64,000 nucleotides of DNA from Nyssa sinensis (GCA_008638375.1 CM018035.1:29669307-29733306), one strand, 5' to 3'; numbered from the stretch's first letter, positions 33,950 to 46,086 are shown. The notes: generated by a model from the letters alone, not told the origin. Numbers and translations: made by a program.

Positions 33950-35117
33950 AATCTGAATCAGAGCAGCTCGGTACCTGATCCTGAACAATAAGCTTTACAG
34001 AAGGTCTTACTCTCAACCTCTGTTGAAATGCTTAACTCCAGAAGAATCTCAATATGTCTTGGCTGAAATACACGAAGGAATTTGTGGAAACCATAATGGG
34101 GGCAGAACAATAGCCCACCGAGCTCTAACACAAAGCTATTACTGGCCTAGCATGCTGAAGCAGGCTAAGGAGTATGTCCAGAAGTGCGACAAATGCCAAA
34201 GGTTTGCCCCATATCAACACTAGACTCATCACGAGCTCGTCCCAATTACCAATCCTTGGCCCTTTGCTCAGTGGGGGATGGACATTGTGGGCCTATTACC
34301 TAAAGCCCTACCAAACAGGAAATATCTTTTGGTAGCCATTGACTACTTCTCTAAATGGGCTGAAGCTGAACCTCTAACACATATCACAGAGAAGGAAGTT
34401 GAAAACTTCACCTGGAAGAACATTGTCTGCAGGTTCAGTATACCATGCGTAATCATCTCTGATAATGGGACGCAGTTCACTGGAAAAGTCTTTAAGAAAT
34501 TCTGTGAAAATCTCAACATCAGACAATAATTTGCTTCTCCTAGCCATCCACAAGCAAATGGGCAGGCAGAGGTCACCAACCGAACGATCCTTGATGTATT
34601 AAAGAAAAGGTTGGAGCAGGCCAAAGAAAAGTGGGCGGAGGAACTTCCTGGGGTTCTTTGGGCCTACAGAACAACCAGAAGAACTCCTACCTCTGAAACT
34701 CCCTTCTCACTAGCCTATGGTACAGAAGTAGTAATCCTAGTGGAGATCGGTATGCCAATTTTAAGGGCTGAAGCCTTCGAACAAGAGTCCAATGATCAGA
34801 AGCTGGCAGAAAATTTGGATTTGCTTGAAGAAAAAAGAGATCAAGCCAGAATCAGGATGAAAGCCTATCAGTAGAGAATGGTCAGCAACTCCAAAGTGGG
34901 GCTCAGGATGGTCAGCTTTCAAGTTGGAGACCTTGTCTTAAGAAGAGCTTTTCCAAACACCTAGGATCCCACTATGGGAAAGTTGTCACCCAACTGGGAA
35001 GGCCCCTACAAAGTGACAAAGGTTGTTAGGCCTACCACTTACTGGCTAGAGGACATGGTTGGGAAATCTATTCCTAGACCTTGGAATGTAGAACATTTAC
35101 AGAAGTATTATCAATAA
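33950..35117 (+). pseudogene. Tat integrase
   Basis: HHCC zinc domain: EIHEGICGNHNGGRTIAHRA...YWPSML...CDKCQRF (34065-34205). Catalytic core with all three acidic residues: MDIVGLLP (34278), ISDNGTQFTG (34458) and HPQANGQAEVTNR with the Glu at ~34568. C-terminal GDLVLRR...PNWEGPYKV and ending VEHLQKYYQ then TAA. In-frame stops at 33951 (TGA), 34221, 34527, 34872 and 34962. No chromodomain is seen, as expected outside chromoviruses. Confidence 0.88.
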
Positions 35118-35156
35118 AAGTTTTTCTTTCTTTTTAATACCTCCACAAAGTGTTCA

Positions 35157-35394
35157 TCTCTAATGCACAGACCTTTAGAGTCTGGTCCATCTCTAATGCA
35201 CAGACTTTTCAGAGTCTGGTCCATCTCTAATGCACAAACCTTCAGAGTCTGGTCCATCTCTAAATGCACAGACCTTCAGAGTCTGGTCCATCTCTAAATG
35301 CACAGACCTTCAAAGTCTGGTCCATCTCTAAATGCACAGACCTTCAGAGTCTGGTCCATCTCTAAATTCAGAGACCTTCAGAGTCTGGTCCGTT
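35157..35394. repeat. 34-bp hairpin minisatellite just after Tat pol
   Basis: Seven units of the form TCTCTAAATGCACAGACC then TTCAGAGTCTGGTCCA. Each unit contains CAGAC-CTTCAGA-GTCTG, a short stem-loop. Two degenerate relatives occur near 36622 and 36664. Confidence 0.88.
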
Positions 35395-37245
35395 TAAAGG
35401 CATCAAGTTCCAATATCTACAACTACTTTCCAACTATTATTATTTACACAAGTTTCCTAGATCGGCAGATTCTCAGAGCTGATTCTTAGATTACTTGGTT
35501 TATGTATTACCGAGCAACAACACTACATTGCCTTAGCATATGCAGCAGCTCAGAGTACTTCAATTCAAATCACAAGTGTTATGTTTCTTTGGTCTACTCC
35601 CAGAGCATGCAAACAGAACTATTGGTGAAAGGTAGTTATCAGTAGTGCTCGGAAAGGTGTTTTAACTCCAAAAGAACACATCCAATCAAAAGGTACATCA
35701 GATTTCAAGAAAAGGGGTCCAATTTTATTGATAATCCATAAAGGTTACATCGGTACAAGAAGACTAGAAAAAGAGAAAACAAATACACAAAAGCTACAAC
35801 AATTTCAGGCAAGACGTTGTTTTGTTCTGCAACAACATGGCTATTTTCCTTGAATCTTTCTGGTACAGGGGAAAGGGTTCAGAGTTCCACACCACCATTA
35901 CCACCGTCACCGGCTTCCATTTGAAAGGAAGGAACCCTGAACCCCAATCTGCATCGTACCCAGGCCATTTCATCATCATTGTCACTGGTATCAATACCAA
36001 CGGAGGATGAGGGCTCTGGATCTCAAGAAACCTCCACTCTCCACATTCATTTTCCTCAAATTTGGCACGACACCCAAGCCGGCTTGGGCAAGGGTCTCTG
36101 CCAAGACACAAAGGAGAGGAGGCATCCCACCTTCGTCTTCATCACCAATACTCCAGGCCCCGGTTGAATCAAGGAAGGTTCACCTCCAAACGGAGAGATC
36201 TTGACCGGATGCTAAGATGGACAAGAAGATCTTCGCCTCCTCTAATCCTTCCTTGGAGACTGAATCAAAGGGGAGGGTAATTCTCAGCCACAGTTTAATC
36301 ATTCCCAACTCGGACTGAAAATCGTCAATCATCTCCAAACAAACAGCATCTTCTAAGGACATTTGATTCCCTCCGATGGGAAAACAATTTGGAAGCAACA
36401 AGCAAAAGGATTAGGGCGCAACAACATGCCCCTCTTTCATATATATAAACCCTTGAAGTCCAAAATTCATCCAACTGGACCATCATAATGGTTAAAGGAG
36501 AGGTTGGCCTCGAAAACCCAAAAGACAGCTGTATAAATAAGTGACGCATAAAGCCGTCCTCTCGAAATACCAAAGGACAGGATGCAGGATTTTCCCAAAC
36601 ATATAGCCTTGGTTAAGCAAGTAGAGTCTGGTCCATCTTAATACGCAAGCCCCCTATCCGATATACAGACCTTCCAGTCTTGGCCATTCCGTTAACCCTT
36701 AACAGACCATGTGTATGACAAAAGACCATCAGCTCTGATGGTTCTTAGTCCTGGTCTTGGAGACTTAGAAGCAGAAGTTTCAATCATCAGAGTGATGGTC
36801 ACAAAACACCCAGTTATTACTACAAGTCTTCGGTTCAGAACAATCTGCCTCAAGATTCTTCAGAATTTGCTTCCAATATATGTGATACAAGATCAATATC
36901 GGATCCCTACTCGTCTGATTAAAATTACCTTCCTATCTTATTCTAAGATGATGAGGCAATCAAAATTAGTCTTCAATCACTGTTTTATTGCAAGTAATGC
37001 AGCTCGGAAGACAACTACCAACAGTAAAAGAGCTGGTCTGATGAGCTCCCGAACAACTTGCAACAATTTCCACATCAACCATAAACTGGGAGGACTAATA
37101 TACTACAGAGCAGTACAACTCAAGGCAACATGGGTCAACTAGGAATCCACATGAGAGAAAAGGACAAAAACATTCAAAAGCCTATTTCATTAAACAATTA
37201 TAATCCAGTACATTGGAAGTTAAAAAATATTAGAATATACATATT
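35395..37245. other. Tat 3' non-coding/antisense region
   Basis: No sense-strand domain recognised. Contains the possible antisense ORF at 35790-36365 and the end of the larger antisense ORF at 37246. AT content is moderate and ORFs are broken. Confidence 0.5.
35790..36365 (-). pseudogene. Possible second antisense ORF of Tat element
   Basis: Two minus-strand open stretches join plausibly: MSLEDAVCLEMIDDFQSELG... (from ~36362) and, in other frames, RKMNVESGGFLRS and ADWGSGFLPFKWKP...RKIAMLLQ (to ~35810). Protein-like composition, but I recognise no domain and frames change at least twice. It may be non-coding. Confidence 0.3.
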
Positions 37246-38049
37246 CTAAGCCTGATCAGCAGGAACAGGCTCATCAGCTTCTGTAATATCCCGACCCGGG
37301 ATACCGGGTCATATGGCACGTATTTTGAGATTAAAGAAAATTAGTGTAAAAATATTTACACCAAAGGAAATAATTAATTAAATAAATAATTATTTATTTA
37401 TTTATATGAAATCATTAATTCTAATTATAATTAAATAAATTTGAACACACAAACACACATTTTATGGTGTATTGTGTATGTATGTTATAAAGTGTATAAA
37501 AGTTAGTATATGTATAACTATAAATACATGTACCCAAGATAAAATATATTTAGTGTATAAATATCTATATGTGAGTGTATATAAGCCAAATATGTGTATG
37601 TATATATATATATATACACATGTACATGTATAAGTATGTATATATAAATAATTAAAATATTATTAAAAATTATAAAGGTATATCAATACAAAATATCTAA
37701 GGTGTGTGTGTGTGTCTCTAAGTGTGTGTCGGCTACATGATGTGTGTGAGTCTTAGTGTGTTAGTGTGTGTGTTATATTATATGTATATATATACAAAAT
37801 ATCTTACAAAAATCAAAGAGAAAGCTGAATGGGAAAAAGTAAAATTAAAGTTATGTAAGGAAATTAATTGAGAAGTGAAGGGTTTCGGCCGTGAGGTCAT
37901 GGGGGGAGAGAGAAAGAGAGGTCGGTTGCCTCTCTTTAAAAGCAAAGCATGCAAGCATGCTTGCTTCTTAAGAAGTGAATCAGAAGAAGAACTGAGAAGC
38001 TAAGGAAGGATTCAAAGCAAGAAGAAAGGAAGGAAACCGAAGGAAAGAG

Positions 38050-40991
38050 GTGAGAGAACACAAAATCTGTATTTTCTCTCTCTAAAAGTTAAGCATGAAT
38101 ATATACTGCTTTTGAGTTGTTATATGCATATGGTGTCAGACATATGTTTAAAAGTTCATCAAGCATGATTTTAGGCCATGAAAACGACTCAAAACATGAA
38201 ACCCAGAAGAAACCGCCATTAAAGACCTTGCTATAGCAAGTCTGGTTTCACCATCACCAAACTATGTTTGGTATATAGAGACTTAAAGTAGACCTTGTAA
38301 GCATCACAAAAACCCATATCCATGACAAAAAATCACAAGAAATGGACCTCCCATGGTGAGTTGCAGGTTTCGGGTTTTAAACCCAACACCTTAACTGCAC
38401 CTCAAAACTTGTTTTAAAGACCAAAATATGAAACCCCATGAAGAGGGGATCAAAACAAGACCAACCCTATGAAAATTGATTGAGAAATGAGTGTGAACCG
38501 TTGAGTTGCAGTTCTGGTTATCAAAACTTGGACCGAGCAACTGAACCTAATTCGAGCCTCTAAATTAATGCAAAACAACGCCTAGCGACCTTAGGAGTTT
38601 ATTAGAAAAGAAAACAGAGAAAATGGAGTTGTAAAATTCTACGAAATTCGAATAAAAAAATTAGGGTTTTGCAGTCAACAGTGTCGACTTCATGAGGAAG
38701 ATGACACTGTTCGGGTCGGATTACGGGTTTGGGTCAAAACCGGATCCAACGGGTCACAGGTTATGTAAACGATGACGTTCTGTTGTTAATGTTTTAAAAG
38801 ATTAGGGCTGACGTCATCATGACGTCAGCATTATGTCAAGAACCGACCAGACCGGTTGGTTTGCAACTGAACCGGACCGGTTCACTTAAGATTAAACCGA
38901 ACCCTTTGGTTTTCTAAATTATTTAAAATTAAATAAACCAAAGCTTTGGTTATTTGCAGATTGACCCCAGAACATTTGGAAAATCCTATTGTGGCCCAAC
39001 TGATGAAGATTTTATGCAATTAAGCCCCTAGAAAAATAATTAAATAATTAATTTAATTATTTAATAAATGAAGCAAAATTTCTATTTTGCCCGAGTCATA
39101 TATGAAGCAAATGAAGTCCAAATTAAACAGATGAATAGTGTATCCTTACTATTTTGGATATTCTGGGACTAATGGTAGGGTCCGTTTTATGAGACGGGGC
39201 CCGAAAAATAAAGACACGTAAAGGGGTAAATGACCAAGATACCCCTTGTCCAAAAATTAACAAATTATTAGTGTATTCCTACTATCTCGGATCTTCTGAG
39301 TCCAATGGTGAGGTCCAAATTATGAAACGAAGTACGAAAAAATGTGACACGTAAAACAGGTAAATGACCATTTTGCCCTTTTTCATACAAAAGTCAGAAT
39401 TAAATTTTAGGAAAGCCTAAACGGACTTTCTTCGACGCTCCGGACTCAATGGTAGAGTCTATTCGACCAAAAAGAAATGTCTAAATAAAAAGACATAAAA
39501 TTTGTTAAATAGCATCTGTCAAATGACTATAAATTAAAGTAATGCCAAAGTACTAATCTAAGGCGTATACGAGGAAAGGAAATACGAAAAGACACGACAC
39601 GTAAACATATGAAATAAATAACTTTAATTTAAAGTTAATGGAGCTACCAGAAGAGTATAAATTGAAATGAAATTAATTTCTAACACGTTAAATTGTGTCA
39701 TAGGTTAAGAGTACGAGTTAAGTTAAGTACATATGAAATTACGAAATCGTTTTAGGATCTAATACGATTTAAGCATAAGTTAAGGAATATCGAGATGATA
39801 TTACAATGAATGTGAAGTTGATGAGATGTTTATGAATTATTCTTAGGAACTACAAGGAAAGTGGGAAAGCGCATTTTTAGCACTAACCCTAAAGAACCAA
39901 GGTGAGTAACCCTGTATTTGAAGTGGAGATTTAACTCCATGGATTTGAAAAGGTTTTAAATGCAAAGATATGAAGTATTTGAATTTTCAAATTCAGTATT
40001 TACATGGTTCAGTTTTAAATTGTTTTATCTCTATAAACTCTATTATGACATGCTCAGAAAATGGTTTCTGTCACAGTTTTCTTAATACATATTTCTGCAT
40101 GTCTAAGGTTTTAAATGCCAAATTATGTAAAGTGTTATGAATTTGTTTATATCAAATTTTTAAAGGATTTGTTATGAAATTATGTACATGATGTTTTAAA
40201 TGTTCATAAGAAGCACCTATTTGAAGAAATCATGCATTAAATGTATTTGAATGTAAGAAAAATTGTGCTTAAGCACCATGGGTTTTTGGTTTGGTTATAC
40301 GGAACTCAGTCGACTTTGTAAATAACAGATTTTTGGGTTGTACGGAACTCAATTAATCTGTAAACATATGATAGATTTTTGGGTTGTACGGAACTCAATT
40401 AATCTATAAAAACATGATGGGATTTTGGGTTGCACGGAACTCAATTAACTGTCAAAATGTCAGGTAGCAGGATCTAATCCCCCAGGCATAAGATATCTTC
40501 ATTTATAAGTAAAATGGTAGTCTGGTTCGAAACGGATTCCACTAATGAAAGAGATAAGATGACAAATGAGTTTGAAAATGGAAGCAGGTTTTACCCTCAT
40601 TTTCAATATGCATATGTTTTGAGTTTTATATACTCTATTTAAGAAATACATGTTATATTATATGTTTTGAAGTTTATATGAAGAAGTATATGTTAGCTTG
40701 AATACTCTTAAATGTTTCAAAGATACCTGTTTTATGAAATGCATATGTTTCGAGTTATTTACTCTATTTGACGAAGTACGAGTTTAGCTTGAATACTTTA
40801 AATGTTTCAAAGCTATTAGTTTTAAGAAATGCATATGTTCTATGTTCAAGTATACGAGCAATTGGCAGTGAATGTTTTACAAACTCTTATGTACTAAAAA
40901 CCACTACTAATTGAAAACACCATGACGAATACTGGAATTGCTCACAAGCTTAGATTAGCTTACCCGGACTTTGTTCGGATCCCCCTTTCAG
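38050..40991 (+). other. Predicted leader intron in solo LTR D
   Basis: Donor AAAGAG|GTGAGAG at 38050 ends a purine-rich segment. Acceptor TTGTTCGGATCCCCCTTTCAG ends at 40991, preceded by CTTAGATTAGCTTACCC. Same layout and nearly the same acceptor sequence as the LARD LTRs. Confidence 0.45.
40285..40470. repeat. ~58-bp tandem repeat in solo LTR D
   Basis: Four units of TTTTGGGTTGTACGGAACTC then AATTAATCTGTAAA... with variable length. A further ~100-bp duplication (TAGCTTGAATACT...AAATGTTTCAAAG) lies at about 40660-40850. Confidence 0.75.
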
Positions 40992-43662
40992 GTGATTAGC
41001 AGCAGTCTTGACTTAAGGACGATGATGATGAATCTGCTATTTTTGGAAGTTATGTTTAAGTAGTTTTTGTCTAGCGCTACAAACATTAAGTATGAAATCT
41101 TGTATTAGTAAAGTGGTACCCTGTTATGTATAAGCCCCACGGGGTAACTAAACATGTATTGTTTATGAAGTCTTTAACTTTTAGTTATACTCTGAATGTT
41201 AAATCATGTATGCTATGTAAAAAGTGGCAGTACCGGACGGATGTGCGTAATTTAAAAATAAGAAAAGAAAAGAAAAAGTTTTTCACGCTTCCGCAATCAC
41301 ATGTCGCACATCTATTCGATATCGCTGCTTATGCGAGCCTTCGCCCTAAGGTCTCCGGGCCTGAGGGTGGCGGTCGCGATGCGAGATCCGCACAAGGTGG
41401 GTTTCGGGTCGTGACAGCTTCGGAAGGACCTGCAGGAGGGACATCAACCACTTTCGCTCGGAACGGCAGCTTCAGGAGGATTAACCTCAGGTGGCACAAT
41501 TGAAGATATATCGAAATCTAGAAATTTGGCAAGAAACCTGGATCGGAAGTTGTTAAAGCCAAACATGATCAGGTTGTTGGCCATCCCTTCAAGTTCCATC
41601 TTCATTTCTGTCTCATTCTCTAGCTTGGCCCGCTCAACTGCGTCCTCAACTGCGTCATTAAGCCCACTCAACTGCATCCATCTCCCTCTGAAGTCTCGCT
41701 GCCTCTTGAACATGAAGATTCTTCTCTGACTCTATGACGACCAAAGAATTCTGGGACTCCTTCAGCCTCTCCATAGCTTCGTAAGCTTCAGACTTAGCAG
41801 TGCCAAGCTGAAGCCTAACCTCGTCCAGCTCAGCCTGGAGCTTGTCGACTTCCTCTGAAGCTGGAGAGACCTCCGCCAAAGCAGAGAGGGTATGCAAGGT
41901 CTGTAGTATAGAGAGCAAGTAGTTTAGTATCCAGTTAAAAACACTTAGAAAAAGGGAAAAGAAATGGGGACCCGAAGAACTTACTTTAACTTGAAGAGAA
42001 GCCAGATCAACTAGAAGCTTCTCTGGTTTCTGTGGCTTAAGTTTGAGGGAGCCTTTGGCCCAAAGTCCCTCAGAACCTTCTTGGCTGCCTGATTAACAGC
42101 ACCAGAGGTCACCGAAGCTGACACCCCATTGCCCGTTTGTTTGGATGGGGCTGGGGGGACCATGGAGATAGGGGAAGGTTCCTCCCTCTCCCCCACGAAA
42201 GGCTCAGGAGAGTTCGAGAGTAATCTCCTCCTTTTTGTTTGGAGGGGAGGGTCTATTGGGGAAGGAGCCTCCCCCACTACTACAGATGAAGATGGCTCAG
42301 TTTCCCACCTAGCCATTAGACCTTTTGTCAGCTCCTCTACATGGCCCTCAGCAGCCATCAAATTCTCAAGATTGACGATAACAGAATGGTCTCGGTTGCT
42401 GGTCTGTAAGAGCTTTTTGTATTGCTTCTAGAGCACGGGAGTGAAGCTCGGCTTCTTCCACACACTCTTATCTGCACAAACAGATACAGAGTTAATCAGT
42501 TTAGCAATTGATGCACGAAACAGAATCAAAGCAGTCACAGAAAAAATTGGGTCTCACCCTTTGGCCCAGTGGTTCGAGGAAATGTTGAGAAGTGGTCTTG
42601 GAAGTCCTCATATTCCCATCCTCCTTTTATGAAGAAATACCACTTTTTTCAGGTCTTGTTGGAAGAGGGCACGGAAGAAAGGGGTCTGAACCCACTGTTA
42701 AAAGACATGTAATAGAGGCCTTCCGACCTCATGTATTTTAGATCCATATTGCTACGGATCAAGTCAAGAGACACGTCAACATCATTCAGATGCCCTAACA
42801 CTATGAAGCTTAACAAATGTCTCTAACTATTGAGATTAAGGTCTGCAAGGCAAAGGTTAAACCAACAAAAGAATTGTTTTACAAGGTCGGGAAGAGGGAG
42901 TGTCAGTCCCATTTCAAACCAAGCTAAATAGACACAAATTTCTCCCGCTTTAACATTGCGTGGACGATCTAGAGCGTTCGGAACCCTAAAAGTGACATTC
43001 GAAGGGAAATTGTACTTCTCCCACAACTCTTCTAACATACTCTCAGTGATTGCACTCTTACCGTCCTCTCTACGGGCGGGTGGACCAGAGGTCTCTCCGG
43101 CCCTATTTGGGGATTCTTTAAATGCATCAACTATCCTAACCTCCGGACTGGAGGGGGGTTCTACCAACCTATCTTCAACATTATCAGTAGAAGGAATGTT
43201 CGCAAGTTGAAATTGAGTAATTGTCCTGAAGAGCTTCCTGAACCAGAAGGTGACCCAGGGCCAGACATGGCGGACAAAAGAAAAATGACGAAGCAAAGAA
43301 GAGAGAACAGTAAAAGGGGCTAAAAATCGAACCTGAAGTCAAGTAAGGAAAGGAAAGCTACGAGCAACGGTTATGCTTTGACCTTCAAAATACGTCAATC
43401 AGCGATGGCAGAGTTTCTGATACAGTAGAAGCAAGTGCAGAAGAAAGGCGTAAAAAGTCCTTTCCCCCTCTTTATATACATATTCGAAATATGAGCCCCC
43501 CAAGCTGAGTCGGCATGATGGCTGAGGGTAATGATGGCCTCTCAAGTATCGGCTGCACAATAAATGACCCATCAAACCGACGTCTTGGAAAGTGGAGAGA
43601 CAAAACGGGTGACTCTTCATAAAGCCCATAGCCCTAGTTACGCACTAGGCCCTAACTAAGGC

Positions 43663-43678
43663 TCGGGGGGAGAGTAGC
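43663..43678 (+). other. Polypurine tract of Tat element
   Basis: CTCGGGGGGAGAGTAGC directly precedes TGATATACC of the 3' LTR. Confidence 0.88.
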
Positions 43679-44252
43679 TGATATACCACAAACCGATACA
43701 CCAATCATCTTGAGACACGTGTGTTTACGGGTATAATAAAACTCGATCATCCAGAGCAGGATAAAACTCGATCATCCAGAACAGGCAAAACCTTCAGAGC
43801 ACTCTCTTACATTTATCCTCCAGAGCTCATGCTCTGAACAATATTTACTCAGAGCATTCCGTATGGTTCAGACCTCGTTATTTCCTTAACATCTACCGAG
43901 CAAAGAATAAGGAAACAATCTTTTACAAGGAAACTGCCACACATGGTTATCTCTATTTTGATACACTGTCCAACAAGGTAACTACAATCTCCGATGATCA
44001 AATCCCTATTTTCATGGCTCCGAATCCTAATCAACTTAGGAAGGCCACAGTCTATAAATTAAACCTTATAGGTACGCTTTATTTTCATGCTCATTCTTTG
44101 GCTTTCATTACAGTCTTTTCAATTCAATTTACTTACTTAAGCATGGGAGCGGCTACCGCCGGAGCCAATCCGGTGGCCCTCTGATTTCTTCTTTTTGAGT
44201 GTTCTTCAGGTCGGAAGCCCAGATTTCTTGCGAGCCCAAAAGTGCAGCATCA
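43679..44252 (+). repeat. 3' LTR of Tat element
   Basis: 574 bp, matching 28743-29317. Differences are mostly transitions in both directions (C/T and G/A). Confidence 0.92.
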
Positions 44253-46081
44253 TATATACAAGGAACTATGACTTGGCTTGGAATGTAACACATATAGAGA
44301 TTAGAGATTACTTACACTTTACTGATCCTTGGAACTTAAGCTATTTCCTCCCCTTTTTCTTTTGATGTGCCTGTCATTCGTAAATAAAACTCAATCTACG
44401 GTCATAACTGATCTATGCTATGTATTTTATATGTCTACCATAGTTTTAAATATTTTATTTACTAATTTGGACCTCGTGTTGAGTCCAGAGTGTCGAATAA
44501 AATGAGTTTAGGCTTTATGGATTTTAATTTGGTGTATCATTTATTTATATCATAATCCTGAACCTCAAAGTAACCAGACATAAAGTCATCTCAGGTTCAG
44601 ATTTATCAAACATCTAAAATCTAACTCAATTGACCCCAAACTAAAATGTGCAAGAAAATTACTTAAGTAAAAATTATACCTCATAAGGCCTCAGACGCAA
44701 CCCCAACTTCAGCACACTTAAATACACTGAATTTATTGAAACATCCATTGGGTCAGAAAGAACACCAAAAACCACATCAGTCCAGTTAGATGCACCTGCT
44801 CGGTGCATGGATGGAATAGCAACCATTGTGAATGAGACGCTTATTTCCCCATAAATATCATACTCCAATCTTGCAGTGTGAGCAACAAGCACTGAAAATG
44901 GCTTTTGCAGTCTGAAGTATGCCTGAATTGTAGCACTGAGCTTGACTGCGTCTTTTGCACCAAACTCAGATTGCTTTTAGAGTTGATGCAGTAGCTCCCA
45001 ACAGCAGCGACATCATCCCCTAACCGCTGCAGTCATGGCTACAGCCATCTCCTCACTGCTCATCAAGTTTTGTAGCAGCTGCGCTTGCTGCAGGTTTCCA
45101 AAATCCGTCGCCCCCAAGGACCCTCTACCTGCTGTTACTGCACTTCCATTTTCTCTGTTCCAAAAGCATCCCAACTGACCCAACATCAGTTCCTCTGTTG
45201 CGCCGCTACTCCTGCACTTGTGTATCAACCCTCAACAGCAGCTCTTGCTGCACTAACCTTTCCTCTCTCGGCTGCTCTCCCAACAGCAGCTCCTGCTGCA
45301 CCATTTCTTTCCCCCTCACCGCTGCACTACACCTATATACATATATATTTATCTCTTATGCTGCCACGCTACAACACATGCATATATAATAAATTTTCCT
45401 GCTGCGTTGTTTCCAATAGATATTTGTAGGCCTGTTTAACATATTATATAAGATACAGACTACACATGCACACTTGCACTTATTGCCACTTTCCCTTCCC
45501 TTTTCTTTGCTCGGTTGCCACGCATATATATCTCTATATAACTTAATCTCTTGCACCGCCATAAACAAGCATATATAATATACATGTGTTTAAACATCCC
45601 TGTTGCTTCACTTGTTTTTCATAAACCATGTGCTAAATGCACATGGTTACACGTCACACGGCTGCACATATATCTCTATATATATATATATGCTGATATA
45701 TATATATATACACGTATATTTGAATAAACATATATGTATATTTTTATTTGTTTATTTATATTATTACTATTATTATTATTATTATTATTTACTTTTATAT
45801 ATATTTTTATACCAAGTTATTTATTTTTCACGTCTCGGTTCCGGGGTCAAATCATTTTGATCATTTCTCGATTGGCGTGTCTTATTGGACGGCTAACTGT
45901 CGTTCGCCCATTTAAATTTATTCATGGCTTACGATTATTATTCTAATATTTCAACAATCTAATAATTCGATTTAACTTTGAAACTTATTCACGTAATATT
46001 TTGAATTACATTTAAGAGTCACATGTCATGGCCCGATCCAACTCGGGTCGGGTACTACTTACTTCCGATCGGGGTATTACA
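44253..46081 (-). repeat. Solo LTR C, part 2
   Basis: Starts with TSD TATAT of the Tat insertion and runs to ...GATCGGGGTATTACA (minus-strand LTR start TGTAATACCCCGATC). Includes a ~50-bp CAGCAGCT-rich duplication (45231-45330), TA runs and a (TTA)n tract near 45760-45790. Right TSD TTTAA at 46082-46086. Confidence 0.78.
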
Positions 46082-46086
46082 TTTAA

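Larger units (their letters stand above)
37282..41416 (+). repeat. Solo LTR D nested in Tat element (4.1 kb)
   Basis: TGTAATATCCCGACCCGGG ... GGGTTTCGGGTCGTGACA with TSD GCTTC at 37277-37281 and 41417-41421. No interior or second LTR. Close in order and sequence to solo LTR A. It disrupts the antisense ORF of the Tat element. It holds TA/TG microsatellites, purine-rich leader, predicted intron, dyad array (39100-39470) and tandem repeats near 40280-40860. Confidence 0.93.
37246..43268 (-). pseudogene. Antisense ORF of Tat element, plant gypsy-type transposon domain, split by solo LTR D
   Basis: Read on the minus strand from an ATG at 43268 (MSGPGSPSGSGSSS, then a frameshift). After a Ser/Pro-rich stretch comes ITESMLEELWEKYNFPSNV, FRVPNALDRPRN, and EICVYLAWFEMGLTLPLPDLVKQFF (42873-43060). 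This is the conserved N-terminal block of the plant 'putative gypsy type transposon' family (as I recall, Pfam PF04195) found near Tat/Grande-type elements. A stop lies at ~42823; homology continues to about 42600. Further down are a Pro/Ser-rich part (42011-42361) and a ~70-residue coiled coil (VDKLQAELDEVRLQLGTAKS..., 41658-41918). Solo LTR D cuts the tail; across it an acidic/Pro-rich end EADEPVPADQA reaches a stop at 37246-37248. Function in such elements is unknown. Confidence 0.7.
28743..44252 (+). mobile_element. Tat-lineage Ty3/gypsy retrotransposon with antisense ORFs, full length
   Basis: LTRs of 575 and 574 bp (TGATATACC...GCAGCATCA), TSD TATAT on both sides (28738-28742, 44253-44257), PBS of the TGGCGCCGTCTGTG type, gag-protease-RT-RNase H-second RNase H-integrase in order, then a long 3' region with antisense coding and a polypurine tract. 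The extra (archaeal-type) RNase H before integrase and the long 3' antisense region are hallmarks of the Tat lineage. Without the nested solo LTR D the element is about 11.4 kb. LTRs differ at roughly 4-5% by eye. Many stops: inactive. Confidence 0.92.

Noticed and set aside
31389..34964. Reassigned stop codons (TAG/TAA read as Gln)
   Set aside because: Many normal Gln codons remain in the same gene, there is also a TGA and a gag frameshift, and plant nuclear genes use standard stops. Decay by C-to-T change is simpler.
35157..35394. CRISPR array
   Set aside because: Units are contiguous with no unique spacers, and the setting is a plant retrotransposon; it is a minisatellite.
37282..41416. 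A full-length element
   Set aside because: There is one LTR only, with GCTTC on both sides and no interior, so it is a solo LTR.
42129..42431. Plus-strand ORFs in the Tat 3' region (also 42956-43210, 41126-41503)
   Set aside because: They are shadows of the antisense ORF or of LTR D; composition and motifs support the minus strand.
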